DNA of 26,346 nt from an uncultured Lachnospiraceae bacterium (GCA_910587635.1 CAJUNB010000009.1:1-26346); one strand, 5' to 3'. Counted from the first letter of the stretch, positions 5,977-15,378 are shown. Program-made: numbers and translations. Notes: generated by a model not told the origin, from the letters alone.

Positions 5977-8346
5977 AATGAAAAAGTATTGAAAACCCTG
6001 GAATTTCATAAAATTATCCACGAGCTGACACAGCTGGCTACTTCTCCGCCGGGGAAAAAGCTCTGTTCCGATCTGTTGCCTACAACTGACCTGGACGAGA
6101 TTATCCGGGCACAAACAGAGACCGAGGACGCTTTAAACAGGATTTTCCGAAAGAGCACTCCTTCTTTTTCCGGCAATCAGGATGTGGGCCATCTTGTAAA
6201 AAGTCTGGAAATTGGCGCAACTCTCTCTTCAGGGGAGCTTTTACGGGCTGCTTCTGTATTAGAGTGTACCGGCCGAATCAAATCCTACGGAAAAAAGGAG
6301 AGGGATGATGAGGAAGGAGATTCCCTAACTGACAGATTTGATCTTCTCGTTCCTCTGACACAACTGGCAGGTGAGATCCGCCGCTGCATTCTGGAAGAGG
6401 ATACTTTTGCAGATGATGCCAGCCCCGGTCTGCGCCGCGTCCGTAAAAGCAAAATAAGTCTAAACGATAAAATTCACAGTCAACTTACAGGAATGGTAAA
6501 TGGTTCCTGCAGGACCTATCTGCAGGATGCTGTGATTACTCTGCGAAATAATCGTTACTGTATACCGGTAAAATCCGAATACAAAAATCAGGTACCCGGC
6601 ATGATACACGATCAGTCTTCTTCCGGCTCCACTCTCTTTATTGAACCGGCTGCCGTTGTATCGCTGAATAACCAGCTAAAAGAATTGGATTTACAGGAAG
6701 AAAAAGAGATCGAAGAGATTTTGAAAGAGTTGAGCGTTTCTGCCGCACAGCACTGTGACGAAATTCTCTCCAACTATAACATTCTGACCCAGCTTGATTT
6801 TATTTTTGCCAAGGCGACACTGGCGCTGGCACAGAATGCAACAAAACCGGTTTTCAACAAGCAGCATCATATTCGCATCCGTCAGGGGCGCCATCCTCTC
6901 ATTGAAAAAAAGTCAGTGGTACCTATTGATATTCATCTCGGTGAAGACTTTGATCTGCTCATTATTACCGGTCCCAACACCGGCGGCAAGACTGTCTCCC
7001 TAAAGACAGTAGGGCTGTTTACCCTTATGGGACAGGCCGGGCTCCATATTCCGGCTATGGATCGTTCTCAGCTTTCTGTTTTCCGTGAGGTCTATGCGGA
7101 TATCGGCGATGAACAGAGTATTGAGCAGAGCCTCAGTACCTTTTCTTCCCATATGACCAATACCGTACGTATTTTGGAACAGGCTGACAGTGATTCTCTC
7201 TGTCTTTTCGATGAATTGGGAGCCGGAACGGATCCTACAGAAGGAGCTGCCCTGGCGATCGCTATATTAAACCATCTCCATGAGCGGGGTATCAGGACAA
7301 TGGCGACAACCCACTACAGTGAACTGAAAGTATATGCCCTTTCCACTCCTTATGTGGAAAATGCATGTTGCGAATTTGACGTGGAAACGCTCCGTCCCAC
7401 TTACCGTCTTTTAATTGGTATTCCCGGCAAGAGCAATGCGTTCGCCATATCTTCCAAGCTGGGACTGTCTTCAGAGATTATCGAACAGGCAAAAAAACAG
7501 ATCGATGCCGAAAAGGAAAGCTTTGAAGATCTGCTGGCAGATCTGGAAAACAGCCGCCTTACTATTGAAGCGGAAAGACAGGAAATTGCATCTTATAAAA
7601 ACGAAATCAAAACGCTGAAAGAAAAGCTACAACAAAAACAGGAAAAAATAGAAGCTTCCCGTGATAAAATCATGCAGCAGGCCAATGAACAGGCAAGAGA
7701 GATTTTACAGGAAGCAAAAGAAATTGCCGATGAGACAATTCGTTCTTTTCAGAAAGCAGGCCCTGGTGCCTCCATGAAAGAGCTGGAAAAAGCACGGGAA
7801 AAAGTACGGGGGAAAATTTCCGAAAAGTCCGAGAAACTATCACTGCCGAAAGACACGGTAAGACCCGGAACACTGAAACCAAACCAGATCAAAAAAGGGG
7901 ATTCCGTAAAAGTAATTTCCATGGGACTGCGGGGTATTGTAAATTCCCTGCCTGACAAAAAGGGAAATCTGTTTGTCCAGTGCGGTATTATTCGTTCTCA
8001 GGTCAATATCCGTGATCTGGTGCTCATAGAAGAAGATACTGTTAAGTCTCCTTCTCTCCAGCGTACCGGTACCGGCAAACTTAAAATGACCAAGTCTTCC
8101 TCTGTTTCCACGGAAATCAACCTCCTGGGCAAAACAGTAGACGAAGCGCTCTCCGCACTGGACAAATATCTGGACGATGCTTTTCTGGCACACCTGCCCA
8201 GTGTACGTATCGTACACGGAAAGGGCACGGGAGCGCTGCGAGGTGCAGTTCATCAACAGTTGAAACGAATGAAAAACATAAAAGAATTCCGGCTCGGCGG
8301 CCTGGGAGAAGGTGACACAGGTGTCACAATCGTAACATTTCGTTAA
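5974..8346 (+). CDS. mutS2: Endonuclease MutS2
   Basis: The protein has 790 residues from the ATG at 5974, starting MNEKVLKTLEFHKIIHELT, typical of the family start; the frame stays open upstream but nothing there resembles MutS2. It has a clamp/core region with coiled coil, Walker A GPNTGGKT (about 333-340), Walker B CLFDELGAGTDPTEG (about 410), the ABC-type dimer region with THYSELK, a long charged coiled coil (about 505-640), a KOW-like stretch, and a C-terminal Smr nuclease domain (about 714-790) with INLLGKTVDEAL and HGKGTGALR. MutS2 proteins act on branched DNA in recombination control and, in Bacillus, on collided ribosomes. It is divergent from the HtrA-like gene and followed by a two-component pair after 60 bases. 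A dyad motif copy (8312-8327) lies in the Smr region. Confidence 0.95.
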   Translation: MNEKVLKTLEFHKIIHELTQLATSPPGKKLCSDLLPTTDLDEIIRAQTETEDALNRIFRKSTPSFSGNQDVGHLVKSLEIGATLSSGELLRAASVLECTGRIKSYGKKERDDEEGDSLTDRFDLLVPLTQLAGEIRRCILEEDTFADDASPGLRRVRKSKISLNDKIHSQLTGMVNGSCRTYLQDAVITLRNNRYCIPVKSEYKNQVPGMIHDQSSSGSTLFIEPAAVVSLNNQLKELDLQEEKEIEEILKELSVSAAQHCDEILSNYNILTQLDFIFAKATLALAQNATKPVFNKQHHIRIRQGRHPLIEKKSVVPIDIHLGEDFDLLIITGPNTGGKTVSLKTVGLFTLMGQAGLHIPAMDRSQLSVFREVYADIGDEQSIEQSLSTFSSHMTNTVRILEQADSDSLCLFDELGAGTDPTEGAALAIAILNHLHERGIRTMATTHYSELKVYALSTPYVENACCEFDVETLRPTYRLLIGIPGKSNAFAISSKLGLSSEIIEQAKKQIDAEKESFEDLLADLENSRLTIEAERQEIASYKNEIKTLKEKLQQKQEKIEASRDKIMQQANEQAREILQEAKEIADETIRSFQKAGPGASMKELEKAREKVRGKISEKSEKLSLPKDTVRPGTLKPNQIKKGDSVKVISMGLRGIVNSLPDKKGNLFVQCGIIRSQVNIRDLVLIEEDTVKSPSLQRTGTGKLKMTKSSSVSTEINLLGKTVDEALSALDKYLDDAFLAHLPSVRIVHGKGTGALRGAVHQQLKRMKNIKEFRLGGLGEGDTGVTIVTFR
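8312..8327. repeat. Dyad motif copy in mutS2 (GTGACA CAGG TGTCAC)
   Basis: This is an inverted repeat with six-base arms inside the Smr-domain coding region. The outer pair is G:C, unlike the A:T of most copies. Confidence 0.85.
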
Positions 8347-8406
8347 AAATCTATCAACGGCCCTGCAGTTTTTATGTGGGGCACCAAATAAATAAAAGGA
8401 GCAGAC

Positions 8407-9108
8407 ATGGTAAACAGGCAGCGAATTTTGATCGTAGATGACGACAACAATATTGCAGAACTTATTTCCCTCTATCTTACAAAAGAATGTTTTGAAACAC
8501 TGATCGTAAATGACGGCGAATCTGTCCTTCCGTCTTTAGACACCTTCCGTCCCAATCTGATCCTCCTGGATCTGATGCTTCCGGGGATGGATGGTTATCA
8601 GGTGTGCAGGGAAGTCCGGGCCAAATCCGCCATACCGATCATTATGCTCTCTGCAAAAGGAGAAATTTTTGACAAAGTACTGGGATTGGAACTGGGCGCT
8701 GACGACTATATGGAAAAGCCTTTCGATTCCAAAGAACTGGTAGCCAGAGTCAAGGCCGTCCTGCGTCGATACAAGGCCGCTCCCGTACTTCCTGAAAACA
8801 AGGATATCAAATGTGTGGAATATCCTGACCTTACCATCAATCAGACCAACTATTCTGTTATCTATATGGGAAATTCTGTGGAAATGCCTCCGAAAGAACT
8901 GGAACTTCTCTATTTCCTGGCCTCCTCTCCCAATCATGTCTTTACGAGAGAGCAGCTTTTAGACCAGATATGGGGATATGAATACGCCGGAGATACGAGA
9001 ACAGTGGATGTGCATATCAAACGGCTCCGGGAGAAAATTAAAGATCATGCCTCCTGGAGACTTGCTACAATCTGGGGAATCGGCTATAAATTCGAGGTGA
9101 AAGGATAA
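8407..9108 (+). CDS. OmpR/PhoB-family response regulator
   Basis: The 233-residue regulator has a receiver domain (acidic DDD at 11-13, phosphoacceptor Asp55 in LLDLMLPG, Lys in EKPF) and a winged-helix output domain with RTVDVHIKRLREKI and the terminal WGIGYKFE. AAAGGAG lies six bases ahead of the ATG. One base separates its stop from the partner kinase start, so they form a tight pair. It is downstream of mutS2 without an evident terminator or promoter in the 60-base gap, so read-through from mutS2 is possible. The target genes cannot be told from the sequence. Confidence 0.94.
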   Translation: MVNRQRILIVDDDNNIAELISLYLTKECFETLIVNDGESVLPSLDTFRPNLILLDLMLPGMDGYQVCREVRAKSAIPIIMLSAKGEIFDKVLGLELGADDYMEKPFDSKELVARVKAVLRRYKAAPVLPENKDIKCVEYPDLTINQTNYSVIYMGNSVEMPPKELELLYFLASSPNHVFTREQLLDQIWGYEYAGDTRTVDVHIKRLREKIKDHASWRLATIWGIGYKFEVKG

Positions 9109-9109
9109 A

Positions 9110-10531
9110 ATGCGCAGAACTCTGTATCTGAAATTTTTGCTGGCATATTTGATCTTCGGTTTTTTCGGTTTTATAGCCGTAGCCACCTTCGTATCCAATA
9201 TGACATTGGAGCAGCTGAAACGGGAAAGGGCAGATTCTCTTTACAAGGAGGCAACTCTGATTGCCAATACTTATGCTTCTGATCTGTATAACAATCAGGC
9301 TTCTCTGGATACAGTCAAGACCCAGTTGGATGCCCTGGACACCTATCTTTCTGCAACCATATGGATTATCAACCCTTCAGGGCGTATTATTCTGGATTCC
9401 TCCGCTCCGGTGGATATTGATAACCCCATTATCGTAGAACATTTCGACCCCACGGTCACTGCCGGTTCTTATTATACTGTAGGGAATTTTTTTGATTCTT
9501 TTACAGAGGATACGCTCAGCGTCTTTGCACCTATCACTTCTCATTTTAAGGTGAACGGCTATGTGGTAATTCACATCCCCATGTCCACCATACAGGCATC
9601 CTCTGACAATTTGCTCAATATTTCCTATATTCTGCTGATCATCATGCTCCTGCTGTCCATGATCATCCTGTTTTTCTTCACAGAGATGGTCTATATTCCG
9701 TTGCGGAAAATTACCTATGCCACAGAGCAGTATGCCATCGGCAATCTTCACTATGAATTTCAGGTGGACAGTGCAGATGAGATGGGTTATCTCGCCTCTT
9801 CCCTCTCCTACATGGCAAGTGAAATTGCCAAAAGTGAGGACAATCAGAAAAAATTTGTGGCAAATGTATCCCACGATTTCCGTTCTCCTCTCACCTCCAT
9901 CAAAGGATACCTGGAGGCGATGCTGGATGGAACCATTCCGCCGGAGATTCATGAAAAATATTTGCAAATCGTTTTAAACGAAACAGAACGGCTGACCAAG
10001 CTGACAAATGGTCTGCTCCAGTTAAACAATATGAACACAAGGGGAATGATTCTGGAACGTACAGATTTCGATGTGAATCAGATGATCCGCAATACGGCGG
10101 CAACTTTTGAAGGTATTTGCAAAAATAAAATGATCGGTATTGAACTCATCCTCACCGGAGAACACCTGCTCGTCAATGCAGATATGGACAAAGCCCAACA
10201 GGTTCTCTATAATCTACTGGACAATGCTATCAAGTTCAGTCATAACGATTCCATTATCAAAATAGAAACTACAGAAAAAAGTAACAAAGTGCTGATCTCT
10301 GTAAAAGATAACGGCATTGGTATTCCAAAGGATAGTCTGAAGCTGATCTGGGACCGGTTCTATAAGACAGATCTGTCCAGGGGAAAAGACAAGAAAGGTA
10401 CCGGTCTGGGCCTCTCTATTGTGAAGGAGATCATCCATGCTCACGGCGAAAATATCAACGTAGTGAGCACGGAAGGGGTAGGGACAGAGTTTATCTTTAC
10501 TCTTGCCAAAGTAGATGACGACGAGGACTGA
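9110..10531 (+). CDS. Sensor histidine kinase, two-pass, HAMP
   Basis: The 473-residue kinase has a membrane helix at about 8-29, an extracellular sensor of about 140 residues (PAS/Cache-like in size, with SATIWIINPSGRIILDSS typical of such folds), a second helix at about 172-192 and HAMP (about 193-245). HisKA follows with VSHDFRSPLTSIKGY (His255). The HATPase has NLLDNAIKFS (N box), DNGIGIP (G1), the F box near WDRFYKTD and GTGLGLSIVKEI (G2). All catalytic elements are present. It is translationally coupled to the regulator upstream. It ends 61 bases from the convergent trmL gene, with an inverted repeat in the gap. The ligand is unknown. Confidence 0.94.
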   Translation: MRRTLYLKFLLAYLIFGFFGFIAVATFVSNMTLEQLKRERADSLYKEATLIANTYASDLYNNQASLDTVKTQLDALDTYLSATIWIINPSGRIILDSSAPVDIDNPIIVEHFDPTVTAGSYYTVGNFFDSFTEDTLSVFAPITSHFKVNGYVVIHIPMSTIQASSDNLLNISYILLIIMLLLSMIILFFFTEMVYIPLRKITYATEQYAIGNLHYEFQVDSADEMGYLASSLSYMASEIAKSEDNQKKFVANVSHDFRSPLTSIKGYLEAMLDGTIPPEIHEKYLQIVLNETERLTKLTNGLLQLNNMNTRGMILERTDFDVNQMIRNTAATFEGICKNKMIGIELILTGEHLLVNADMDKAQQVLYNLLDNAIKFSHNDSIIKIETTEKSNKVLISVKDNGIGIPKDSLKLIWDRFYKTDLSRGKDKKGTGLGLSIVKEIIHAHGENINVVSTEGVGTEFIFTLAKVDDDED

Positions 10532-10561
10532 GTCCCGGCAGTTCACTGATGCTTTTTCGAT

Positions 10562-10577
10562 ATGACAGATTTGTCAT
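10562..10577. repeat. Dyad motif copy between convergent genes (ATGACA GATT TGTCAT)
   Basis: The inverted repeat has six-base arms and a four-base centre, extended by T/A on each side. It lies in the 61-base gap between the kinase stop and the trmL stop. No T-run follows on either strand, so it is not a standard intrinsic terminator. It is the only one of the eight TGACA-N4-TGTCA copies outside a coding sequence. Confidence 0.8.
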
Positions 10578-10592
10578 AAAAGCTGCTATCTA

Positions 10593-11084
10593 TCACTTCC
10601 ATTGCAGCCTGTGAAGTGTCCCTTCTGTCTGCATATTGGAAAAATTCTGCTGACGCAATGCTTCATACAGTACAATTGCCACAGAATTGGATAAATTTAA
10701 TGAACGAATTTCTTCCAGCATGGGAATGCGGATACACCGCGCTTCGTTCTCCACCAGTATTTCTTCGGGGATGCCGGCACTCTCCTTACCAAACATAATA
10801 TAATCGTCTGCTTCAAATTGCACTTGGCTGTAGATACGTTTCGCCTTTGTTGTGGCGTACCAGATTCTGCCTCCCGGGTTCTGCTCCAGAAATGTGTTGT
10901 AATTTACATATCTTGTCACATCCAGATGCTCCCAGTAGTCCATGCCGGCCCGCCGGATTTCTTTTTCACTGAGCCGAAATCCCAACGGCTCTATTAAATG
11001 CAGACGCGTACCTGTTGCTACACAGGTACGCCCGATATTTCCTGTATTTGCCGGAATCTCCGGCTGATGTAAGACAATATTCAT
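10593..11084 (-). CDS. trmL: tRNA (cytidine/uridine-2'-O-)-methyltransferase TrmL
   Basis: This 163-residue SPOUT-fold methyltransferase acts on the wobble position (34) of leucine tRNAs. The diagnostic motifs are MNIVLHQPEIPANTGNIGRT at the start, the LIEPLGF strand, MFGKESAGIPEE, and the knot region RIPMLEEIRSLNLSNSVAIV. The length fits the family (about 155-165). Its ATG overlaps the aminotransferase stop by four bases (ATGA). It is the last gene of a minus-strand operon that begins near 15591. A housekeeping tRNA modifier at the end of a metabolic operon is likely carried by read-through. Confidence 0.94.
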   Translation of the reverse strand: MNIVLHQPEIPANTGNIGRTCVATGTRLHLIEPLGFRLSEKEIRRAGMDYWEHLDVTRYVNYNTFLEQNPGGRIWYATTKAKRIYSQVQFEADDYIMFGKESAGIPEEILVENEARCIRIPMLEEIRSLNLSNSVAIVLYEALRQQNFSNMQTEGTLHRLQWK

Positions 11085-12262
11085 GCCTTGTCCTGCATCT
11101 CCTTCCGTAGTCTGGCTACAAAATGCTCCAGCCTGCCCAGCGCCTCTTTCAGATTTTCCAGAGAATAGGCATAAGAAATTCTCAGATAACCTTCTCCACT
11201 GTCTCCAAAAGCAGTCCCGGGTACAGCAGCCACCTTTTCTTCCATCAGAAATCGTTCCGCAAATTCTTCACTTGTCATGCCAAATTCCTTAATACATGGA
11301 AATACGTAAAAGGCTCCATAGGGCTCAAAACATTCCAGACCCATATTTCTGAAAGCATGCAGCATGAAACGCCGTCTCTGGTTATAGGATTCCCGCATTT
11401 CCCTTACATCTTCATCACCGTTTTTCAACGCTTCAATCGCCGCATACTGACTTGTGGTAGGCGCACACATAATGGCAAATTGATGAATCTTTGTCATCTG
11501 CTCTATAATCTCTTTTGGTCCGCAGGCATAACCAAGCCGCCAGCCAGTCATAGCATAGGCTTTGGAGAAGCCGTTGATCAGGACAGTCCTCTCCTGCATT
11601 CCCGGAATACACACAATCGATACATGTTCATCCTTATATGTAAGCTCAGAATAAATTTCATCAGATATGACAAATATGTCATTTTCAATAATAACCTCTG
11701 CGATTTCCTCCAAATCCTTTCTTTCCATAATGGCTCCTGTAGGATTATTGGGAAACGGCAGTACGAGTACCTTTGTTTTATCAGTAATGGCATCCCGCAG
11801 CTCCTGAGCTGTCAGACGAAACTCATTTTCGGCTTTCAGATCGATGATAACAGGCACACCGCCTGCCATCAAAGCACAGGGCTCATAGGAAACGAAGCTG
11901 GGCTGCGGCACGAGCACTTCTTCCCCCTCATTTATCATGGCCCGCAGCGCGATATCGATCGCCTCCGAACCTCCCACTGTAACAAGCACTTCGTTTTGAT
12001 AGTGATAGCTTACTCCCAGTTTTCTCTTTAAATAATTGGCTATCTCTACTTTTAATTCCTTCAGTCCTGCATTGGATGTATAAAAAGTACGCCCCTTTTC
12101 CAGGGAATAAATCCCCTCGTCTCTGATATGCCAGGGCGTGTCAAAATCAGGCTCTCCCACACTCAGGGAAATCACATCATCCATTTCATTGACAATATCA
12201 AAAAATTTCCGAATACCGGACGGCTTCATCCCTACTATTTTTTTTGATAACGGGTCTCTCAT
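11081..12262 (-). CDS. Class I/II PLP-dependent aminotransferase (AlaT/AspC-like)
   Basis: The 393-residue fold-type I aminotransferase has the glycine-rich phosphate contact VTVGGSEAIDIALRA, PFPNNPTGAIM (Asn contact), SDEIYSELTY (Asp and Tyr contacts), the PLP-binding Lys in NGFSKAYAMTGWRLGY, and the carboxylate-binding Arg in YLRISYAYS. The N-terminal VGEPDFDTP is typical of aspartate/alanine aminotransferases. It overlaps the Lrp-family regulator gene by four bases. The same arrangement occurs with alanine transaminase and its Lrp-type regulator in Bacillus (alaR-alaT), which makes an alanine or related amino-acid role plausible. Substrate is not proven by sequence. A dyad motif copy (11667-11682) lies within the gene. 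Confidence 0.92.
   Translation of the reverse strand: MRDPLSKKIVGMKPSGIRKFFDIVNEMDDVISLSVGEPDFDTPWHIRDEGIYSLEKGRTFYTSNAGLKELKVEIANYLKRKLGVSYHYQNEVLVTVGGSEAIDIALRAMINEGEEVLVPQPSFVSYEPCALMAGGVPVIIDLKAENEFRLTAQELRDAITDKTKVLVLPFPNNPTGAIMERKDLEEIAEVIIENDIFVISDEIYSELTYKDEHVSIVCIPGMQERTVLINGFSKAYAMTGWRLGYACGPKEIIEQMTKIHQFAIMCAPTTSQYAAIEALKNGDEDVREMRESYNQRRRFMLHAFRNMGLECFEPYGAFYVFPCIKEFGMTSEEFAERFLMEEKVAAVPGTAFGDSGEGYLRISYAYSLENLKEALGRLEHFVARLRKEMQDKA
11667..11682. repeat. Dyad motif copy in the aminotransferase gene (ATGACA AATA TGTCAT)
   Basis: This is an inverted repeat with six-base arms inside the coding sequence. Confidence 0.85.
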
Positions 12263-12741
12263 GGTGTAACCTTCTCCCTTTCATCTGCATATTTTTTCGT
12301 CAGTATCGTACCGTGGTCTTTATACTTTTTCAGAATGAAATGTGTCGCCGTACTCAGTACATAATCCATTGTAGAGAGCTTATCCGTAACAAACTTGGAT
12401 ACATCAAGAATATTTTTTCCATCCAGAATAACGAGCAGATCGTATGCTCCCGAAATCAGGTATACTGCCCTGACCTCAGGATATTTATAGATACGTTCTG
12501 CAATACTGTCAAATCCCTGGCCTCTTTGAGGTGTCACACGCACTTCGATCAATGCCGTCACTTTATCAATAGAAGTTTTATCCCAGTCAATCAACGTATG
12601 ATAGCCGCAGATAATTCCATCTTTTTCCATATCCGCCAGTTCATTTACCACATCTATCTCTTCCACCCCGAGGAGTACAGCCAGCTCTTTTAAATCGATA
12701 CGGCTGTTCTTTTCAATAATTGCCAGAATCTGTTCTCTCAT
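12259..12741 (-). CDS. Lrp/AsnC-family transcriptional regulator
   Basis: The frame opens at a GTG at 12753, but the ATG at 12741 has GAGG at good spacing and begins MREQILAIIEKNSRIDLKEL, so about 160 residues are likely. An N-terminal winged helix (about 1-50, LKELAVLLGVEEIDVVNEL) is followed by a RAM/AsnC ligand-binding domain (about 65-140) with YPEVRAVYLISGAYDLLVIL, the usual amino-acid-sensing fold. Coupling by overlap to the aminotransferase suggests it senses that enzyme's amino acid and controls the operon. This is inference from context. The protein keeps both domains and looks functional. Confidence 0.92.
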   Translation of the reverse strand: MREQILAIIEKNSRIDLKELAVLLGVEEIDVVNELADMEKDGIICGYHTLIDWDKTSIDKVTALIEVRVTPQRGQGFDSIAERIYKYPEVRAVYLISGAYDLLVILDGKNILDVSKFVTDKLSTMDYVLSTATHFILKKYKDHGTILTKKYADEREKVTP

Positions 12742-12762
12742 AATCGTCCTCACTTTCTCATT

Positions 12763-13749
12763 TTAACTCATAACTTTATAAAGCTCATCCGATTTGGGCG
12801 GCTCCAAATACCGCCGCTCCTCTTCATTTATGACAACCCTGTCATTTCCATCTCTGATTTTTCCGATAACCGCAGCCGGAATATGAGCCTGTCTCAGCTT
12901 CCTTACAAGATCCAGTCCATCGTCTGTCACCATGAGCAAGCTGCCGCTGGATATGAGCTCATAAGGATTCAGCTCAAAGAACTCACATATTTCTATTGTC
13001 TCCTGCCTTACGGAAATCTGTTTCAAATCCACTTCAAGTCCAACGCCCGAACTCTCTGCAAGTTCCCAGAGTGCCCCAAAGATGCCGCCCTCTGTGACAT
13101 CATGCATCGCTGTGACGCCGGACTTTCCGGCGGTAGCGGCCTCCGGTACGATACTCAGAAAGCGGTCAAAGGCCTTGGCCTCCTCTACCAGATGAGACGG
13201 ATATCTCGTCAGCAAAAGTGCTTCTTTCTCTTTTGCCAGAATCGAAGTGCCTTCCAGGCCAATCCACTTGGACATAACAATATCCTGTCCCGGTTTGGCT
13301 CCTTTTGTCGTAATGATTCGGTCCTTTTTCGCTTTGCCAATACCCGTAACTGTGAGAATCGGCTGATTTACCGCTTTCGTCACTTCCGTATGTCCACCTG
13401 CAATCTGTATGTGCAGCTCTGCACAGACCGTTTCCATCTGCGCCATGAGCTCCCGGATTTCCAACTCTTCAATCGTTTCCGGCAACAGTGCAGATACGAG
13501 CAGCGCTATCGGCTCCGCGCCGGAGCTGGCCAGATCATTGGCAGTGATATGTACTGCCACCATTCCCGCATCTTTAGATGTCCCTGTAATCGGATCTGTA
13601 GACACGACAAACACTTCATCCTCCGCAAGCGTTAATATGGCGCAGTCTTCCCCTACGCCTGCGCCAATTAACACTTCCTCTCTTTTTGTCTGTAACTGTT
13701 TTAAAATCGAACGTTTCAATACGTTCTCCGGTATTTTTCCTGTTTTCAT
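12763..13749 (-). CDS. AIR synthase-related protein, HypE-like
   Basis: The protein has about 328 residues from the ATG at 13749 (MKTGKIPENVL); the frame extends upstream to a TTG at 13776. It has the PurM/HypE two-domain ATP-grasp-like fold: GVGEDCAIL near the start, VVSTDPITGTSKDAG, the signature HITANDLASSGAEPIALLVS, IAGGHTEVT, and a C-terminal domain with MHDVTEGGIFGALWELAE. HypE proper ends in a Cys that carries the carbamoyl/cyano group; this protein ends in KVMS with no terminal Cys. Together with the absence of other hyp genes, that argues it is not a hydrogenase maturation factor. Many Firmicutes carry such stand-alone paralogues of unknown role. A dyad motif copy (12830-12845) lies near its 3' end. 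Confidence 0.87.
   Translation of the reverse strand: MKTGKIPENVLKRSILKQLQTKREEVLIGAGVGEDCAILTLAEDEVFVVSTDPITGTSKDAGMVAVHITANDLASSGAEPIALLVSALLPETIEELEIRELMAQMETVCAELHIQIAGGHTEVTKAVNQPILTVTGIGKAKKDRIITTKGAKPGQDIVMSKWIGLEGTSILAKEKEALLLTRYPSHLVEEAKAFDRFLSIVPEAATAGKSGVTAMHDVTEGGIFGALWELAESSGVGLEVDLKQISVRQETIEICEFFELNPYELISSGSLLMVTDDGLDLVRKLRQAHIPAAVIGKIRDGNDRVVINEEERRYLEPPKSDELYKVMS
12830..12845. repeat. Dyad motif copy in the HypE-like gene (ATGACA ACCC TGTCAT)
   Basis: This is an inverted repeat with six-base arms inside the coding sequence. Confidence 0.85.
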
Positions 13750-13782
13750 ACTAGCTTTCCCACTGTGACTACCCAAACGGCA

Positions 13783-15378
13783 TCAACCTGCCGGCACTTC
13801 TGCCGGTGCTGGCGTTGGCGTCTCCGGTGTCACGGTTTCCGGTGTCTCTGGTACTACCGGCACCTCTGTTCCCGGTACTTCAGGTACCACAGGCAATATG
13901 GGAACAGTGCCTCCCAATGTGTAATCTCCTGCTTTCAGAGCGGCTGCCACTCCTTTGATATGGTCAATATTGTTCGTTGCTATGGCGTCATTTATCATCT
14001 GCGCTGCAATCGGATCTGACGTAGCCGTCCCTACGGTAGCTGTCCTTGGCACCATCTTGTAACTGCTGCTGTTCACTTCCTCCCGGCTGACCTCTTCCCC
14101 ATTTTCCTCTACTACTTTCCACAGCTTCGCCGTTCTTCCCACATGGACTGACTGTACCTTGACGAAGCCTATGGGCTGGCTGCCGTCTGCTATGACCGCA
14201 TCGGAATCCGGTCTTGTCTCGGAGAGAATTTCACTTTCAAAAGATATTTTCCGGGACGGATCTCTCGTTTCCACACCATATATAGTAAAAGTAATATGTT
14301 TATCCGCGGTACTTCCTTCGATATAAATCGGATACTCCGTATTATTGACAAAACGGAAATCCTTTCCTGCACTCTCCGCAATCGCTGCATCTGCAGAAGG
14401 CTGCACATAGCTGACTTCCATGGAATGATTGTGCCGCTCCGTCACTTCCAGCTCAGACAGCAAAACTGCATTGTACAATGTGGTAGATACCTGACAAATA
14501 CCGCCTCCAAGACTCTCCACTACCATGCCGTTCAGATAAGAACCTGCCAGGTGATAGCCGTTCTCTTCAGAAAAAGGGCTCACCGCTTTATATGCGGAAA
14601 ATTCCTCTCCCGGATATACTGTTGTTCCATTGATCAGACTGCATCCATTGGCCACATTGGCACTTCTGTCTCCACTGGAGCTCGTATAACTCGTGGTAAA
14701 TGTGCCCAATACATCTTTTACCTTTTCCAGGTCTTCTTTGTTTCCTTTCGGCTCATCTGTCGTTATCGCAAGAGCAACTTCTGCCGCCTCTTTATTCCAC
14801 TCTGTCTGCAGGAAAGTTTCCAGAAGCTGAATGGATCCTTCCACATCCAGCTTTTCTCCGGTCTGTCCGCCCTCGATAATGAACTGTCCGTTTTCCCTGC
14901 GCAGGGAAGCGTCCTGCGCTTCCACGTCAAACTGAGTACACTGCTCTGTCAAAACCTTATTCAAAGCAGCCCTGTCAAATCCAAACTCTATTTCATATCT
15001 TTTATTGTCTCTTTCCAGATCTTTCAGCGCCTTATAGCGTTTGACAATATTTCCCTGTTTTCCAAGGGAGAGAGCTTCATCCAGCACATCCTGGTTCGAC
15101 CAGACGATACCCATTTCCCCTGCCTTCACAGTCACTGTATTGTCTCCCACTGCCTTCAGGGTGAGAGGTACTTCCTTCAGTCCGTCCACATAGCTCTGTA
15201 CAGCGGCCGCAGCTTCCTCTCTTCCCATACCGGACACATCAATATCCCCGATATATATGCCATTCTGTATATACTCTGCACCATTGCCCTTTGCCACTAC
15301 CGCCATCTGAAATACCAAAAAGCATCCTGTCACTGCTGCCACTGTAGCAAATGTTATAATACCCAACCATTTTTTCAT
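13783..15378 (-). CDS. VanW-family exported cell-wall protein
   Basis: This 531-residue protein has an N-terminal membrane anchor or signal (about 4-28), a putative peptidoglycan-binding repeat region (about 35-210, with IYIGDIDVSGMGREEA), and the VanW domain (about 230-370, containing EFSAYKAVSPFSEENGYHLA, GGGICQVSTTLYNAVLL and ERHNHSM). A beta-rich G5-like stretch follows, then a Pro/Glu/Thr-rich tail (about 485-531) rich in PVVPE and TPETPTP units, as in wall-spanning linkers. VanW proteins accompany vancomycin-resistance clusters in some species, but chromosomal ones like this are common and not evidence of resistance. It is first or second in the operon leading to the HypE-like gene, 33 bases from that gene's ATG. 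Confidence 0.9.
   Translation of the reverse strand: MKKWLGIITFATVAAVTGCFLVFQMAVVAKGNGAEYIQNGIYIGDIDVSGMGREEAAAAVQSYVDGLKEVPLTLKAVGDNTVTVKAGEMGIVWSNQDVLDEALSLGKQGNIVKRYKALKDLERDNKRYEIEFGFDRAALNKVLTEQCTQFDVEAQDASLRRENGQFIIEGGQTGEKLDVEGSIQLLETFLQTEWNKEAAEVALAITTDEPKGNKEDLEKVKDVLGTFTTSYTSSSGDRSANVANGCSLINGTTVYPGEEFSAYKAVSPFSEENGYHLAGSYLNGMVVESLGGGICQVSTTLYNAVLLSELEVTERHNHSMEVSYVQPSADAAIAESAGKDFRFVNNTEYPIYIEGSTADKHITFTIYGVETRDPSRKISFESEILSETRPDSDAVIADGSQPIGFVKVQSVHVGRTAKLWKVVEENGEEVSREEVNSSSYKMVPRTATVGTATSDPIAAQMINDAIATNNIDHIKGVAAALKAGDYTLGGTVPILPVVPEVPGTEVPVVPETPETVTPETPTPAPAEVPAG

Noticed and set aside
10562..10577. Repeat between the kinase gene and trmL as a bidirectional terminator
   Set aside because: Six-base AT-rich arms with no T-tract on either side; it matches the dyad motif found inside seven genes instead.
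11123..12031. 302-codon plus-strand frame opposite the aminotransferase
   Set aside because: It lacks coding character and lies over a complete, well-conserved aminotransferase on the other strand.
12763..13749. HypE-like protein as hydrogenase maturation factor
   Set aside because: It ends in KVMS, lacking the C-terminal Cys needed by HypE, and no other hyp or hydrogenase gene is present.
13783..15378. VanW-family gene as evidence of a vancomycin-resistance cluster
   Set aside because: No vanH, vanA-type ligase, vanX or vanRS genes nearby; chromosomal VanW-domain proteins with wall-binding repeats are common in Clostridia.
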